From Symbiodinium natans (lineage: Eukaryota > Sar > Dinophyceae > Suessiales > Symbiodiniaceae), in contig CAJNDS010002597.1 in NCBI GenBank assembly GCA_905221605.1, forward strand, positions 184,001 to 248,000: DNA of 64,000 nucleotides, written 5' to 3'. The notes beneath the pieces were generated by a model. The model searched no databases. It saw only the letters and a list, made by a program, of their open reading frames with translations, and was not told the DNA's origin. Positions 36,331-46,932 of this stretch are shown here, piece after piece. The stretch's first letter is position 1, and the number at the start of each line of letters is the position of its first letter. Made by a program: the position numbers and the translations under genes.

Positions 36331-38533
36331 AACAACTGGGCAGGTCTCCGGGTTTGATCTTTCTCTGAGGATCTTGCTGCCACTGCACCGGAGGTACTAC
36401 TCCGAGCGACATTGACAGTGCGATTGCCAGGAGCGGCAAAAGGAAGACTGGGCAGGGAGCAAGCGCAGCAAAAACATAAACAAGCTCAGCCATTCTGGCA
36501 CAACATCTTTCAACACATCTGAGCCACAACTGGTTAACAAGCTGAAAACGGATGAAAACAACAGACTGCAAAAGGCCCACCTGCCAGACCCACAGCTCGC
36601 ACCACCAACAGACGGCCGGCTTGGCTGCACGGGGCTTTGGAAGCCATAAGCCGTGTTCTGCGATGGCCCCTGGACATGGGATTCCCATAGATGATCACAA
36701 GCACCCGACCAACTCACTAACAACTTCCACGTCTGGCAAACTGACAAGAAAGACCCTGCCTGCGACTTTCCACCAGAAGCCACCTAAAGCTGCTCCCTCT
36801 CTGAAGCATACACATGCTCTCGCATCAGTACACAGCAAGATTCCCCACCGTCACGGTGCCACCAGAACCAGGCGAGCGTGCCCGAGCTCTTGAAGTCTGT
36901 CGGGTGCCTGCAATGAGAATCGTTCGAAAGTTTCGGGCATCCGTGGTGGAAGGCCTTGCCTGTGATGCCCACAACCTGCCGCATCATCAACGAAACCTTG
37001 TTTGTAACCAAGAAGCTGTCGCAATATGCACGAGGCAGCACAACGAATGGACAAAATTTGGCTCCCCAACCGCCAAACCAATGCCATGTTGGCTTCCTTG
37101 GCAGTATAATTTTGCGCGGTTGCCGACGATGTGTGATGCTGCAACAACTCACGTCATGCAGGTGCATTGTGACCAAAGGTTCACTTCATGATAAGCAGGA
37201 TACCATGGTTTGCTGCGGGGTCATCGGATTTGGCTGCTACACGGCAAAGTCTACAAAAACATGTCACGACGTTTCACCGATCATGTGGCTTTACCGTAAT
37301 ACTACACCAAATGAACTGTTACGCGAGGTTGTTGAATGTATTGTTCGTGTAACCTGATGCAGTCTATGATGGGAGCACGAGCCATTCAGGGCAATAACGT
37401 TTCCGATGTGTGAATGTGGCTGCTGCGACATGAGAAACAGAATCCGCAAACTTGCATACACGGTACCTTCACCGCAAGCAACGCTTGCGTAGAGCGGTTG
37501 TCCTCATGCGATCTCCGATCTTTGTTCAAAACCAAAAGCGACGCAACCCACAACCATGGACCGACTTGTCGCGTTGGCAGCTTGAAGGCTTTTTGGACAA
37601 CATGCACATGTGCATGCTCAAACACCTGAGCGCATTCGGACAGCACCTTCATGTGAACAAAATGGGCTGCACATTCCTGTAATCCAAAAACAAAGTGCGA
37701 ATGATACAACGTGGAATGATTTCTTGAACTGCTCGAGCAAGCGGGTCCGCGAAACATGTTCTGAGTTCAAGCGCCAATCAAGCTACATCCAACATCCCCC
37801 CTTCTCCACATCCTCACAGCCTGCTTCAAGTCTCACCGCCAGGGACGGAAAACTGCGTTCACACTATAACTTGCATTCGCATGGCGAATTCACTCCTTAC
37901 AATGTAATAATAACGCTCTCTTCGTACCTTTATGATCTGGAAACAGAACATGAACCGATACTATCGTGTATTGTCTGCACAAGAAATGATCTAGAGACCA
38001 GAATACTGTACGCTTTGGGCTTTTACTGGCGGTGAGAGCCCCCAAAATGCTGTCACAAAACCCCCATAATAATATTACAATTCATGCCTTGTTCGTTCAC
38101 TCACTGCCTTACAATTCCGACACTTTATTAGTGTAAAAGAGTGAATGAGCGAAGTGATGTGAACGCAACACGCATGAAAAACGTCGTGTATGCGTTCACG
38201 AAGATTGATGAGGGAGCGCAATCAGAATAAGATGAATGTACGGGCCTCAACATTGTTCTAATGGCCCGTTAATCGTTTTCAGTCTGCAAGTCGGTCGAAT
38301 TTTTTACTTCCGCGGTTGCAATGATGTCTCTAGCGGCGCGACAACTTGAGTTCAAAGTTGCTGGCTAGAATGTTCGCGAATTCAAGAGCGTACAGATGCA
38401 AAGGCAATTGCAGGATATGAACACGCGTTTTTGATTGCTTTTTACCGCACGGTCGAGCTCTCAGAAGACCGCCGCCAGGTGCATCAACATCTGCAGCGTC
38501 GCAAAGGGCCTCGCGCAATCCGCACCTTCCCCT

Positions 38534-39259
38534 TCAAAGAGCATATCTTTCTGTCTCTCCGAGATGGATCCGAGTGGACAGGCGAAACTCGAACCACGTG
38601 GCCAGTCGTCTGAAGGTGTTTTGCAAAAACTTGCGGTTGCATGCAGTTTTGAAAAAGACCCCAGGTGCAAAGCACAATTCAGCTTCGAAAAAACCAATTC
38701 CATCTAGCACACTGTGCAATTTTCGATAGCTCCGCGCCACGTCACTGCTGTAAACTCTCTGCTCCTTGAAACTCGATTGATGAACACAAAAAACAAAAAA
38801 AGAAGTTGGTTCGAAGAATAAAACCCAAAAAATAAACAAGATTGGGGGGGTGGAATTTAGAACACATTCCCTTCTTTCTTTTCGTAAAGGGAAATGAATG
38901 TTTAGAGTCACTTCTCTGGTTTCGAAGAATGGATCCAAAAACAAACACAAACCGCTGTAAATGTTTAGAGTCTCACTCTGGTTTCGAATGATGAAATCCA
39001 AAAATTTAACCAGTTTCCCTCTCTCGAAAATTAAAGTTGATCGTCGGGTTTTGGACTTGTGCAGTGCAGTAGGACAGCTGCAAAATGCAGATGTAATCTT
39101 GCGGAAATAATGCTCAAATAAATCATCAAAGACGTAGAAGTGCACGATGAGTGTCTCTTCAAGATTGGAACTGTTTCGTCCAGGGCCCATTTGACAAAAA
39201 GGCACAGAACCTGGGTTCAACCTGGTAGTTTTTTCCCAGTTGATGAACGCGAATCTCAC
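38534..39259 (-). CDS. Hypothetical 241-codon open frame, doubtful
   Basis: An uninterrupted frame of 241 codons in AT-rich sequence. The product is Phe/Leu-rich with no known motif. It contains two related stretches (FLDFIIRNQSETLNIYSG and FLDPFFETREVTLNIHFP) that simply reflect a local DNA duplication at about 38893-39003. Low GC content makes stops likelier, so the length is mildly notable, but codon use is unlike the confirmed exons in this window. Chance is a fair explanation. Confidence 0.15.
   Translation of the reverse strand: MRFAFINWEKTTRLNPGSVPFCQMGPGRNSSNLEETLIVHFYVFDDLFEHYFRKITSAFCSCPTALHKSKTRRSTLIFERGKLVKFLDFIIRNQSETLNIYSGLCLFLDPFFETREVTLNIHFPLRKERRECVLNSTPPILFIFWVLFFEPTSFFVFCVHQSSFKEQRVYSSDVARSYRKLHSVLDGIGFFEAELCFAPGVFFKTACNRKFLQNTFRRLATWFEFRLSTRIHLGETERYAL
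38893..39003. repeat. Imperfect tandem duplication, about 60 bp
   Basis: Two adjacent copies share GAATGTTTAGAGTC (first) and AAATGTTTAGAGTC (second), then CTCTGGTTTCGAA followed by a variable GAAT/ATCCAAAAA part. A simple local duplication. Confidence 0.6.
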
Positions 39260-40404
39260 CTACAGCTGTCCATCTCCAAGCAGTTTCAAACATGTGTAAT
39301 GCACCTTCAACCGTTGCTCCATCTTTGGTGTGTGCAGAGGCTGGATCCCGTTCCCCTTCGGCGAAGGGGTAGGGGGGGGGGGGGGGGGCGTGAAGGTCTG
39401 AAGGCTTCTTTTTTTTTTTGAACCGTCGCCTCTTTACTACATCAGCAGCGCAGTAGGCCGTCCTTGTGGGTCTCAACACTAGAGGTGAGACAGTCGCAGG
39501 CGCGAAAACCGAAACAAGCACACACCAAAAACACCACCAAACACAACCACAAAAACCCGCAGCAACCCGCCAAAACCAAAAGCGCCAAACGTCAAACTGT
39601 ACAAGCCAGCGAGTGAAAAAGAAGTCATGACTACAAAGAAGCAACCGCTAGCGCAGAGGCCCTTATTGCAAGACAACTTAACGCACGGCCAGCATGGTGA
39701 GACCAATGCAAACAAGAACCTACCTGCACCAATCACTCAGCAGCCCGTCACCCAAAGCAATGCTGCGCCACGTCTGGTACAGACATTAAGCGAAAGTATG
39801 GGTAGGCCGTAAGGCAAGGAACCTCCGTCACCTAAACTGCTCAACGCGTCCGTAGAGACAGTCCCCACACAAGCGCCAGGGCCGTAGCAATAGCACTCAG
39901 GACTCCATTGTGGTTGGCAAGAAAGTTGCAAGCACACTAAGCACAATGCACACAGAGTGCCAGAAAAGGCGCCCCCTTCCCCCCCGACGAGAGGGGGCAG
40001 ACAAGGGGCTGGTGTGGCTACACTATGCTGCAGTCTGCGCTGTGTGAGTCCGGGCGTCCTCACGTAGCTATGGCCATAGGGCAGGCCTGGAGCGCTGCTT
40101 GCAAGAGGCCATATTTTTACAGCCCCGCGATTTTTGAGACGGCGCAAGAGCCCCAAAGGCTGCTGGCTGGCACTTGGGCAGTGTGCTTCCCAGGTACCGG
40201 GAGCCTATCGGCTTGGCGTGCTTAGCCTGGTGCAGTTTAAGGCCCACAAGGCTGCTTAACGGTCTGCAGCCAACCGCGCGTCAAGTGTGAGAGTCAAGGG
40301 GCCTTAGAACTCGGAGCCCCGCGCAGCGGCCGATTTTTTGAGAGCACTTCAAGCAGGTTTGCCCCGTGACTACACCTGATGCGGGACCCACAGCAAAGTG
40401 CTAG

Positions 40405-41115
40405 GCCTAGTCACTTCTGGACCTGCTGGGATAGGTCGAAGCAGCAGTTCCTCACATCCCTTCTGGGCCTTCTGGCGAAGGTTCCCGCAGCCGTTTGCAG
40501 GGCTTAATCACTTCTGGGCCTTCTGGAGAAGTTTTAGGCAGCAGTTTGAGAGGCCTACTCACTGCTGGGCCTTCCGGAGAAGTTTTAGGCAGCAGTTTGA
40601 GAGGCCTAATCACTCTGAGCCCTCCAGGGAAGGTTGAGGCAACAGTTTGAGAAGCCTACTCACTTCTGGGCCTTCAGGCAACTGTTGGGACAGCAGTTTG
40701 AGAGGCCTAATCATTTCTGGGCGTTCTGAAAACCTTGAGGCATCAGTTTGAGAGGTCTACCCACTGCTTCTGCTTGCCACAGCGCAGGAGGGCGGGCGCC
40801 CTCCTGGCCGGGCAGTGCGATTTATCTGCGTGCTGCTCCCAGGTCGCGTAGGCCCATAGGCTTCAGGTTCGCTCTTGTACTTCATGCCGGGTCCTGAAAC
40901 CCGATAGGCTTCAGGTTCGCTATTTCCCTCCCTGCTGCTCCCAAGTCCCGAGGGACCACAAGCTTCGGGTGCACGACTTAACCTCCTCTTAACCTCCTCT
41001 GGGCCTTCTGGTAGGGCTGAAGCAGCAGATTCTGTCATCCCTCCTGGGCCTTCTGGCGAAGGTTCCGGCAACCGTGCGAGTCCTAATCACATCTGGGCCT
41101 TCTGAAGAAGTTTTA
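40405..41115. repeat. Minisatellite with unit about 57-60 bp (cacttctgggccttctggag type)
   Basis: At least six degenerate head-to-tail copies between 40405 and 40770 share TGGGCCTTCTGG, then a variable middle, then CAGCAGTTTGAGAGGCCTA. Two more degraded copies lie at 40985-41115. The sequence between them (40775-40980) is less regular but has a repeated 'ccgataggcttcaggttcgct'-like motif. No gene is evident. Confidence 0.7.
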
Positions 41116-41134
41116 GGCAGCAGTTTAGGGTCTA

Positions 41135-41345
41135 CTCGGACGCCTGGCACAAGACCCACAGTGGTCTGTGCTGCAATAGGGACCTGACCTGATGAGAACC
41201 TGCGGCATCTGCTGAACCTGGGACGCCTGGCACAAGACCCACGACGGTCTGTGCTGCAATAGGGACTGAGGACCTGCGGCATCTGCTGAACCTGGGACGC
41301 CTGACAAATAAGCCCACGGTGGTATGTGCCGCAACAAGGACCTGA
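41135..41345. repeat. Three tandem copies of an approximately 70-bp unit
   Basis: Head-to-tail copies begin with GGACGCCTGGCACAAGACCC, or a close variant (CTGACAAATAAGCCC in the last), and end with GACCTG and CTGAACCTG. It abuts the 60-bp minisatellite that hosts the large retroelement. Confidence 0.65.
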
Positions 41346-41359
41346 GGACCTGTGGCAAC

Positions 41360-41507
41360 TGTTACATTTGCGGGCGCCTGCGGGCACGCCTGACCTGGAG
41401 GGGCCTGTGCACCTTGATTGAGTGTGTGGGCACCCGCGAGCACGCCTGAGCCGGAAGGGCCTGTGCATCGTGAGCCTGTGCCTTGCTGGCACCTGTGAGC
41501 ACGCCTG
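41360..41507. repeat. 60-bp minisatellite, left part (interrupted by the retroelement)
   Basis: Copies share the order GCCTGACC(C)GG, GGGCCTGTGCACCTTGA, a variable GCCTGTG part, then GGCACCTG(C/T)GAGCACGCCT. The last copy stops at CACGCCTG (41507), exactly where the retroelement begins. The array resumes at 51111. Confidence 0.8.
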
Positions 41508-41682
41508 TTCGCTTCAAGTTCAAGCCACACTATCAAAGCTAACAAAGGCCTACAAAATCCTAAGCCTAAACAAGCACTGCCCACGAGCTCTCCACCTTTT
41601 TTGACTTTGCCGGAAATGCCGCTCAGAGTTCAACGCAGAACGCAAAGCAGATGATGCGTAGCCAAAAACGAGCGTAAAGACC
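41507..41682 (-). repeat. Split direct repeat A, outer copy (element 3' end)
   Basis: 176 bp, essentially identical to 41887-42062. It starts GTTCGCTTCAAGTTC and ends GAGCGTAAAGACC on the plus strand. A unique spacer of about 90 bp (41683-41772) separates it from repeat B. Confidence 0.9.
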
Positions 41683-41772
41683 TACAAAGGAGAATGCCAC
41701 TTCGCATCTTGTGAAACTGGGTGAAACGATGTGAGTGTGGCTCTGCACTCCAAAAAGGGAGTGGTGGGTGGG

Positions 41773-41887
41773 TCAAAAGCAAAGCTAGCCAGTATTGTAC
41801 TGGATCGGTGTGTGGCTTGAACCCAAAATGACAAAGAACGGTGATCTTTCACAACCAGCAAACAGCTATGAGTAAACACATGACCCG
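41773..41887 (-). repeat. Split direct repeat B, inner copy
   Basis: 115 bp, starting TCAAAAGCAAAGCTAGCC and ending ACACATGACCCG on the plus strand. It matches 50996-51110 and directly abuts repeat A at 41887. Confidence 0.9.
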
Positions 41888-42062
41888 TTCGCTTCAAGTT
41901 CAAGCCACACTATCAAAGCTAACAAAGGCCTACAAAATCCTAAGCCTAAACAAGCACTGCCCACGAGCTCTCCACCTTTTTTGACTTTGCCGGAAATGCC
42001 GCTCAGAGTTCAACGCAGAACGCAAAGCAGATGATGCGTAGCCAAAAACGAGCGTAAAGACC
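41887..42062 (-). repeat. Split direct repeat A, inner copy
   Basis: Second copy of the 176-bp repeat, lying about 100 bp beyond the stop of the RNase H frame (42163). Sequence identity ends abruptly after AAAGACC. Confidence 0.9.
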
Positions 42063-42162
42063 AACTTCAAACTGGCAAAGTCAAAGCTCGCCGGGCCTAC
42101 CTACCCAACTTCTACGTGAGCGCAGACTATGCCAGGCCTCACAGCAAGGCTCAGGAAAGTGA

Positions 42163-42680
42163 CTAAGGCGGCTGCCATTTGAGTTTGGCATCTGGAGGCC
42201 AAAGACGCACATCTGAACGAAAGTGCCAGATGCGTGCCAGGCTGCAATCCACACGGAAGTCCGAAAGAAACTTTGCAGGCAAGGGCTGGGACTCGTCACT
42301 CCAGCGGGAGAGCAAATCCGCATCGTCGTTCTTTTCGCCAGGGACGTGGAAGACGTCAAGCTCAATGCCAGTAAGACACGCCAACATGGAGAGGCGTTTC
42401 AGAAACACTGACAAAGGGAAAGCGGAGCTGTAGAGCTTGTTGATGCCTGCTTCTGCGCCTGTGTTGTCGGACAGAGTGCGGAGACGGACTGTCCAGCGTG
42501 CCAAAGGCACCACGGAATGGAGACAAAGAATTAGGCCGAGCTGTGCCAATGTCTCATAGCAAGTGATGTCCTGGTGAGCTGGCACCTGCAAGGGCACACC
42601 CAGTGAAGAAAGGTCTGAGACACGCCACGACTGGCTGAACCACGAAATCTGGCGTGAAGGCCATTCGATAAAACCCCCCT
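42163..42680 (-). pseudogene. Retroelement RNase H domain, C-terminal part (frame-shifted from the RT)
   Basis: RNase H degrades the RNA strand of the RNA:DNA hybrid. The frame contains LSDNTGAEAGINKL, carrying a catalytic Asp, and VPGEKNDDADLLSRW, with the Asp pair typical of the end of DIRS-type RNase H. The first part (ADARADGDLVGTGGF) lies upstream in another frame. The two frames meet at a run of six C followed, toward lower coordinates, by four A (42670-42679, plus strand), a typical spot for a real or technical single-base indel. It ends with a stop about 100 bp from the terminal repeats. Confidence 0.75.
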
Positions 42681-43670
42681 GTTCCGACAAGGTCCCCATC
42701 TGCGCGGGCGTCGGCAGCAGCGCAGACGATGGGAACGTCCGCAGGTTTCTGCAAAGGAAAGAAAAGGGGTGGAACCTCACACCACTTAAGCCAGAACTGA
42801 AGGCTTTCGCGGCTGGAAACTGAAAGCTTGCGGCGAGTGGTGGAGGGGTCTGTCACTCTCATCCAAATGCGCTTGGATGTGGGAATTTTGGCAAGGTCTT
42901 TCTTAGACTGCAGTGCCAAGTGCCTGGCCTCAATGAGCTTCGCGCCTGTCGGAATGCTCGTTCCCGGCGGCGTGGAAGTGAAGACAAGACCCTCGTTAAC
43001 ACAAATGGCCAAGCCGGGCCAATCGCCAGGGTCAATGCTGTAGTTGGTGGCCAATGGGCGGTTGGCATCAGCGTAGAGGGTTTGCAGCCAGGGCTTGAAA
43101 TGCTTATACAGCTTGCAAAACCACTGCAACAACCCGGTGACCTTGTCCAGGGTCCGTTTTGCAACATGGCGACCTTGCAAAGCTTCCTGCAGCAAGCGCT
43201 TTAGCTTCTGGACTTTTTCAATCGGAATGGAGAAAGTGCCAGAGCCGAAGGAAAAGTGCCAGCCTATCCAATGGATACAGCTGCCAAGCTGTAACTTGGC
43301 ATTGGACAAGGGTATGTTGAACAAAGCACAAAAGGCCAAAGTCATGCACGCTGTAAGGCCGATGATCTCCTGGTCCTGAAACAGGATAAAATCGTCCACA
43401 TAGCCCAGTAGGGCGTGTCGGAGCCAGGTCCAAAGGTGAAGGGTGCGAAGGAAAAAGCTTCCAAGACGCTGAAACCAGAGGGCCGAGAAGTTCGCTCCGG
43501 AAGGGCAAACGCGGTAAAAGAGCCAACGACGGCCAGGACCTCGAATTTTTGGGAGGGAGACCCCGAGCAGCCCCTGGTCTGAGTCGCGAACTCGAACCGT
43601 TTTGTGAGCGGACTTGATGTCAAAGGCAAACCCCGCGCAGAGACCAGAGTGGCAACGCAAAGGGTTCTTT
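42680..43670 (-). pseudogene. Retroelement reverse transcriptase core
   Basis: Palm and connection of the reverse transcriptase. Motif A is GFAFDIKSAHKTVRV, motif B is VCPSGANFSALWFQR, and the catalytic YVDDFILF follows. After it come the thumb region and the start of RNase H (ADARADGDLVGTGGF). Fingers are encoded upstream in the methyltransferase frame. The shift falls near 43661-43680, where TTT and AAAA runs lie side by side on the plus strand; moving from one frame to the next needs +1 (or -2). I cannot tell mutation from programmed shifting or sequencing error. Confidence 0.85.
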
Positions 43671-45581
43671 AAAAGAATCCCTAACATCGTCAATGCCCGG
43701 GAGTGTGTACGTTTCGGGGATTGAGCAGGACGGATTAGTGCCACAGACAGTAGAATCCACCACAAGACGGGGCTTTTTGCCTTCAGCTTTAACTATAGAC
43801 ATCTTTCCAATGGCCAGCTTGTCGCCAAAACGCTCTTGAGCTGCTTCCAAAGAATCCAGCTCCAAGAACCAGCCATTGGAGATCTCCTCTTCCACTAAGG
43901 CATGCAAGGTCGGAAGATCCGCTTCAGCGCTGGACCAATTACCATGACAAATGCCAAGTGATTGCTCGAAAGGATGGCCCCCACCTTGTGGCAAGAAGAC
44001 ATTGGACAAGGGAATGTCTCCGTCAAAGCCAGTAGGCACACCTTGTTCCAGGCAAGTGAAAAGGGATGAGTCTCGATCTTGGCAAATGCGTGAGACAGCT
44101 GCCAGCGCCTGGAGGCAGTATGGTTGCCCTGCAGAGATTTCCCAGGATACGGAAATGGCCGGGAAATGCGCGGAGAGCCAATCCTGGAAGATGCCACGCA
44201 AATCGTCTATCTCTGAGCTGGAGAACAGGGGTTCCGCGGAGCCTCCCAAAACCAAAGTGCGCAAACGTTGTGGGAAGCGACCATGAAGAAGAAAGGCCAT
44301 CAACTTAGGCCTAAGGTGCGCAAACACATCGGTGGCTCCCGAGGGTGGAGCACTCCAGTCTGGCGTGGAAAAGATGCCGGCCCCATCTTGTGAGGCCACG
44401 GGAGCCTCATGTAGGGCCTTAGGCTTGGAAAGCAAAGGGACCGAGGCGAAAGAAAGGGCCACCCCTCCCCCTTGTTTCACGTCGAATAGGGGCAGAGCTT
44501 GCTCCGCACACATGTCCGCTAAAGGGCGGGGGTACTCTGCCGAAGCCCGGCTGCAAAAGTTGCCAAACTCATCACGCAAACCCTGCAGAGCCAAGTGGGT
44601 CCCCTCGGTGTGCGGACATGTAGAAGCAAAAGCCTGAAAGGCCCTAAAAGACGTGGCAAAAAGCCAGGCTTTGTGCATGTCAAGATCGACGGAGCAAGCG
44701 GCCACATGGACCAGATCCGCACTGATGGCTGCCAAGAAGTTGGTCGCAATCGGCTCCATCCAGGCCATGCTGTTGGGGGGCTGTTCAAGAGACACTTGCG
44801 CACCGCAAGAGAAGCTGACATGCAGCAGCTGAACGCAGCGTACAAAGACAAGGTGGCTCTCCTGGACCCTGAGGGCCTGCGATGCCGACAAATCGGGAAG
44901 GCCGTTCAGGAATGCCGGAGTCCGAAGTGCTTTAGGGCCTCTCGGAAGGAGTTTCAGGCGGGAGTACTCCTTGCAGGGGGGGGCAGCGTGCGCAAGAGCC
45001 ACCTGCCGGGACGTGCAAATGCGCAGCAAGTGCTCAAAGAAGTCGTCCTGGAGAAGATCCATGTTTGTGTCAATGAGAATGTCAATGGACAAGCACGGTA
45101 CGCCCTGCTCCAAGAAAGCTAAGCTGAGTGGGGAACCCGCTCCCGCGCAAATGTCCAGGAAGAAAGGTTGCTTGAAATCCCGGACAGACTGTAGGGCGGA
45201 GGCGACCCGCGAGGAGATAGGAGGAAAAGGTCCCGGCATGGTTTCTGTGGTGACTGGTGCCAAAGACAGCGTGGGATTGGGGCTGTCTGGGGCTGAAGTA
45301 GCCACATCGGGATCTGTGTGGCTTCTTGGGGATGGCGAGTCGGGAACAGACAGAGCCAACTCCCCCGCGTGAGGAAAAATGGAAAGCATAGGCTCGAGTG
45401 CCTGCTTTTCCGGAGCAGCACGACGGAGCTGGAGAGAGCTGGGGGGACAAAGGCAAAATGGCAGGCACGGACAAAGGCAGACCGGACCCAGCTGCCTGCT
45501 CGAAAGACGGGTCCGGTCCCCCTCAATGCGGGGTGTCAGTGTGTTGCCAAGCCGGATGGTTGCCAAGGCAAATCTTGCCAC
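43620..45581 (-). CDS. Methyltransferase-like domain fused to reverse transcriptase fingers (element polyprotein)
   Basis: A 653-codon frame. Residues 1-130 are a variable Pro/Ser-rich stretch. From about 141 it looks like a cytosine-C5-methyltransferase-type Rossmann domain: FLDICAGAGSPLSLAF (141-156, SAM-binding motif I), LSIDIL (164-169, acidic end of strand 2), HAAPPCKEYSRLK (198-210, with Cys203 in the position of the catalytic PC motif) and LEQPPNSMAWM (265-275, comparable to the ENV/ENP motif). RT fingers begin about residue 603 (KPRLVVDSTVCGTN). The frame overlaps the end of gag by about 59 bases in a different frame. The methyltransferase assignment is from motif order only; a related inactive fold is possible. 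Confidence 0.75.
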   Translation of the reverse strand: MARFALATIRLGNTLTPRIEGDRTRLSSRQLGPVCLCPCLPFCLCPPSSLQLRRAAPEKQALEPMLSIFPHAGELALSVPDSPSPRSHTDPDVATSAPDSPNPTLSLAPVTTETMPGPFPPISSRVASALQSVRDFKQPFFLDICAGAGSPLSLAFLEQGVPCLSIDILIDTNMDLLQDDFFEHLLRICTSRQVALAHAAPPCKEYSRLKLLPRGPKALRTPAFLNGLPDLSASQALRVQESHLVFVRCVQLLHVSFSCGAQVSLEQPPNSMAWMEPIATNFLAAISADLVHVAACSVDLDMHKAWLFATSFRAFQAFASTCPHTEGTHLALQGLRDEFGNFCSRASAEYPRPLADMCAEQALPLFDVKQGGGVALSFASVPLLSKPKALHEAPVASQDGAGIFSTPDWSAPPSGATDVFAHLRPKLMAFLLHGRFPQRLRTLVLGGSAEPLFSSSEIDDLRGIFQDWLSAHFPAISVSWEISAGQPYCLQALAAVSRICQDRDSSLFTCLEQGVPTGFDGDIPLSNVFLPQGGGHPFEQSLGICHGNWSSAEADLPTLHALVEEEISNGWFLELDSLEAAQERFGDKLAIGKMSIVKAEGKKPRLVVDSTVCGTNPSCSIPETYTLPGIDDVRDSFKEPFALPLWSLRGVCL

Positions 45582-46932
45582 TGGGGAGCTTCACGGGACA
45601 AAGGTGTTCAAAGCGGCATGATGGATTTTTGCAGCCTGTGCGCTGACTCCAGCGCATGCAAAGGGTCTTAACTTCTCCGTTAATTTTTGCGGAGGATGCC
45701 CATTCCTGGCGATTTGTGGGGGTCCCTGCGGAGTTGCCTTGGTTGCCCAGACCGGATCCCCCACGACCGGTGCCAAGGCCACTCCCACGACCTCGCCCGT
45801 CCCCCTTGCCTTTGCCGCGCCCCCGTCCGTTGCCAAAGCCAGCACCGGGGCTATTGCCTTTTCCTCCACCTGCTCCTTTGCCCTCTGGGCGGCGCATGGC
45901 CTTGGGCAGGAAAACGCGCGGTGCCAAAAGAGAAGCCAGCTCGCTGCGGACGGCTGTGTTCTCATGGATGCAGTCGTCCAGAGACCAACCTTGCAAACGG
46001 AGCTCAGACACGGCCTCCCAGAAGCGACGGTCTGCTTGCTCACACTCCAATGCATTGGGTGGGCGGAGGCCACTGCTAGAGTCAAAGCGGGCCGAAGCAA
46101 AGCGGAGGAAAGTAGACTCATACTTCTTAAGCGTCACCAAATGCACGTCAGTGACCATGGCCATCGCCACGCTATGCAAGTGCAAAATCTTGCTCAAAGC
46201 AAACATGCCCAGTGTGTCCGGGAGGTTCCGAGAAGGGATATCGTCCAAGATGAGGTCTGCCAACTCGGTCCTGGCTAGCTTGCGAGGGCGCTGCAACTGC
46301 TGCTCTTGAAGCTCAAGCACTGACATGCGCCAACGCCAAGGGATGAAGCGCCACTCTTGTGACGAGGCTTGTTTGAAAGCCAAAGCAAGGAGACGGGCCG
46401 AAGGCATGGTGGAGTCGTCTAACACCTCGCTAGGGTATTTCCGCAGAAAAGCGGCTCGAAGCTCGGCCGTTTTGTCTGATGAGAGCTTAGCTGGGAAAGG
46501 CTCATTCCATGATGCGGCGGCAGACACGGTGCGGCTGGGGTCTGAAGCCGAGCTGAGGGACTGGTCCTGCGGCAAGGGCAAAGCAGGGGATTGCGGCGGA
46601 AAGGGCACAGCTGCTGTTTGTCCCTCAGAGCAAGCCAAGGCATGAGACCTGTGCCAAAGACACCGCAGGTCTGCATGCGTCCCGGAGCCAAAGTCCAGGA
46701 GACCGTGTGACTCCAACCATTGATCCAACTGATCAAAGGAGGTAGCCAAGAAACCAAAATTGCGGATGGTGCGGTTCAGCTCCGAATGGGAAGCAACTTC
46801 TTCTGGGAAATCCAGGCTCAAAGATTCCCAAAGAACTGAGAGCTTGTCTGAGGGCGTCGGCTGCGCGAGAAGGCCTCGCCCAGAAGAAAGCCGATAAAAG
46901 CGCTTGTGCAAAGCCGTAAAGCTGGTCCACAA
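45523..46932 (-). CDS. Gag-like protein with C-terminal CCCH zinc finger
   Basis: A 469-codon intact frame, taken as the capsid/nucleic-acid-binding protein of the element. The central part is predicted helical. A Gly/Arg/Lys-rich linker (about residues 355-405) precedes a CCCH finger near the C-terminus: Cys425, Cys434, Cys439 and His443 (C-x8-C-x4-C-x3-H), then more Cys/His (C445, C455, H464) that could form a second knuckle. Such Cys/His tails are common in DIRS-type Gag. It sits directly upstream of, and overlaps, the methyltransferase-RT frame. Confidence 0.7.
   Translation of the reverse strand: MWTSFTALHKRFYRLSSGRGLLAQPTPSDKLSVLWESLSLDFPEEVASHSELNRTIRNFGFLATSFDQLDQWLESHGLLDFGSGTHADLRCLWHRSHALACSEGQTAAVPFPPQSPALPLPQDQSLSSASDPSRTVSAAASWNEPFPAKLSSDKTAELRAAFLRKYPSEVLDDSTMPSARLLALAFKQASSQEWRFIPWRWRMSVLELQEQQLQRPRKLARTELADLILDDIPSRNLPDTLGMFALSKILHLHSVAMAMVTDVHLVTLKKYESTFLRFASARFDSSSGLRPPNALECEQADRRFWEAVSELRLQGWSLDDCIHENTAVRSELASLLAPRVFLPKAMRRPEGKGAGGGKGNSPGAGFGNGRGRGKGKGDGRGRGSGLGTGRGGSGLGNQGNSAGTPTNRQEWASSAKINGEVKTLCMRWSQRTGCKNPSCRFEHLCPVKLPSGKICLGNHPAWQHTDTPH

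Larger units (their letters stand above)
36340..40390. other. Gene-poor, AT-richer stretch upstream of kinesin-13
   Basis: No recognised coding family on either strand over about 4 kb. Base composition is visibly more AT-rich around 37.2-39.4 kb than in the neighbouring gene region. It may hold the 5' region of the kinesin-13 transcription unit, but I see no promoter motif or spliced-leader acceptor that I can support. A G-run and a T-run lie at 39370-39420. Confidence 0.4.

Noticed and set aside
37000-39400. AT-rich tract as inserted organellar DNA
   Set aside because: No organellar gene or rRNA fragment could be read in it; composition alone is not enough.
41641-41682. GCGTAGCCAAAAACG as a relic of the dinoflagellate spliced leader
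   Set aside because: Only GTAGCCA matches the leader as I recall it; the rest differs, and it is part of repeat A of the retroelement.
43661-43680. Programmed -1 frameshift (T TTA AAG type) joining methyltransferase and RT
   Set aside because: The heptamer is in the wrong phase for a -1 shift from the upstream frame; the needed change is +1 or -2, so a simple indel is at least as likely.
44595-45372. Plus-strand frames opposite the methyltransferase-RT ORF
   Set aside because: They are shadows; the minus strand carries clear RT and methyltransferase motifs.
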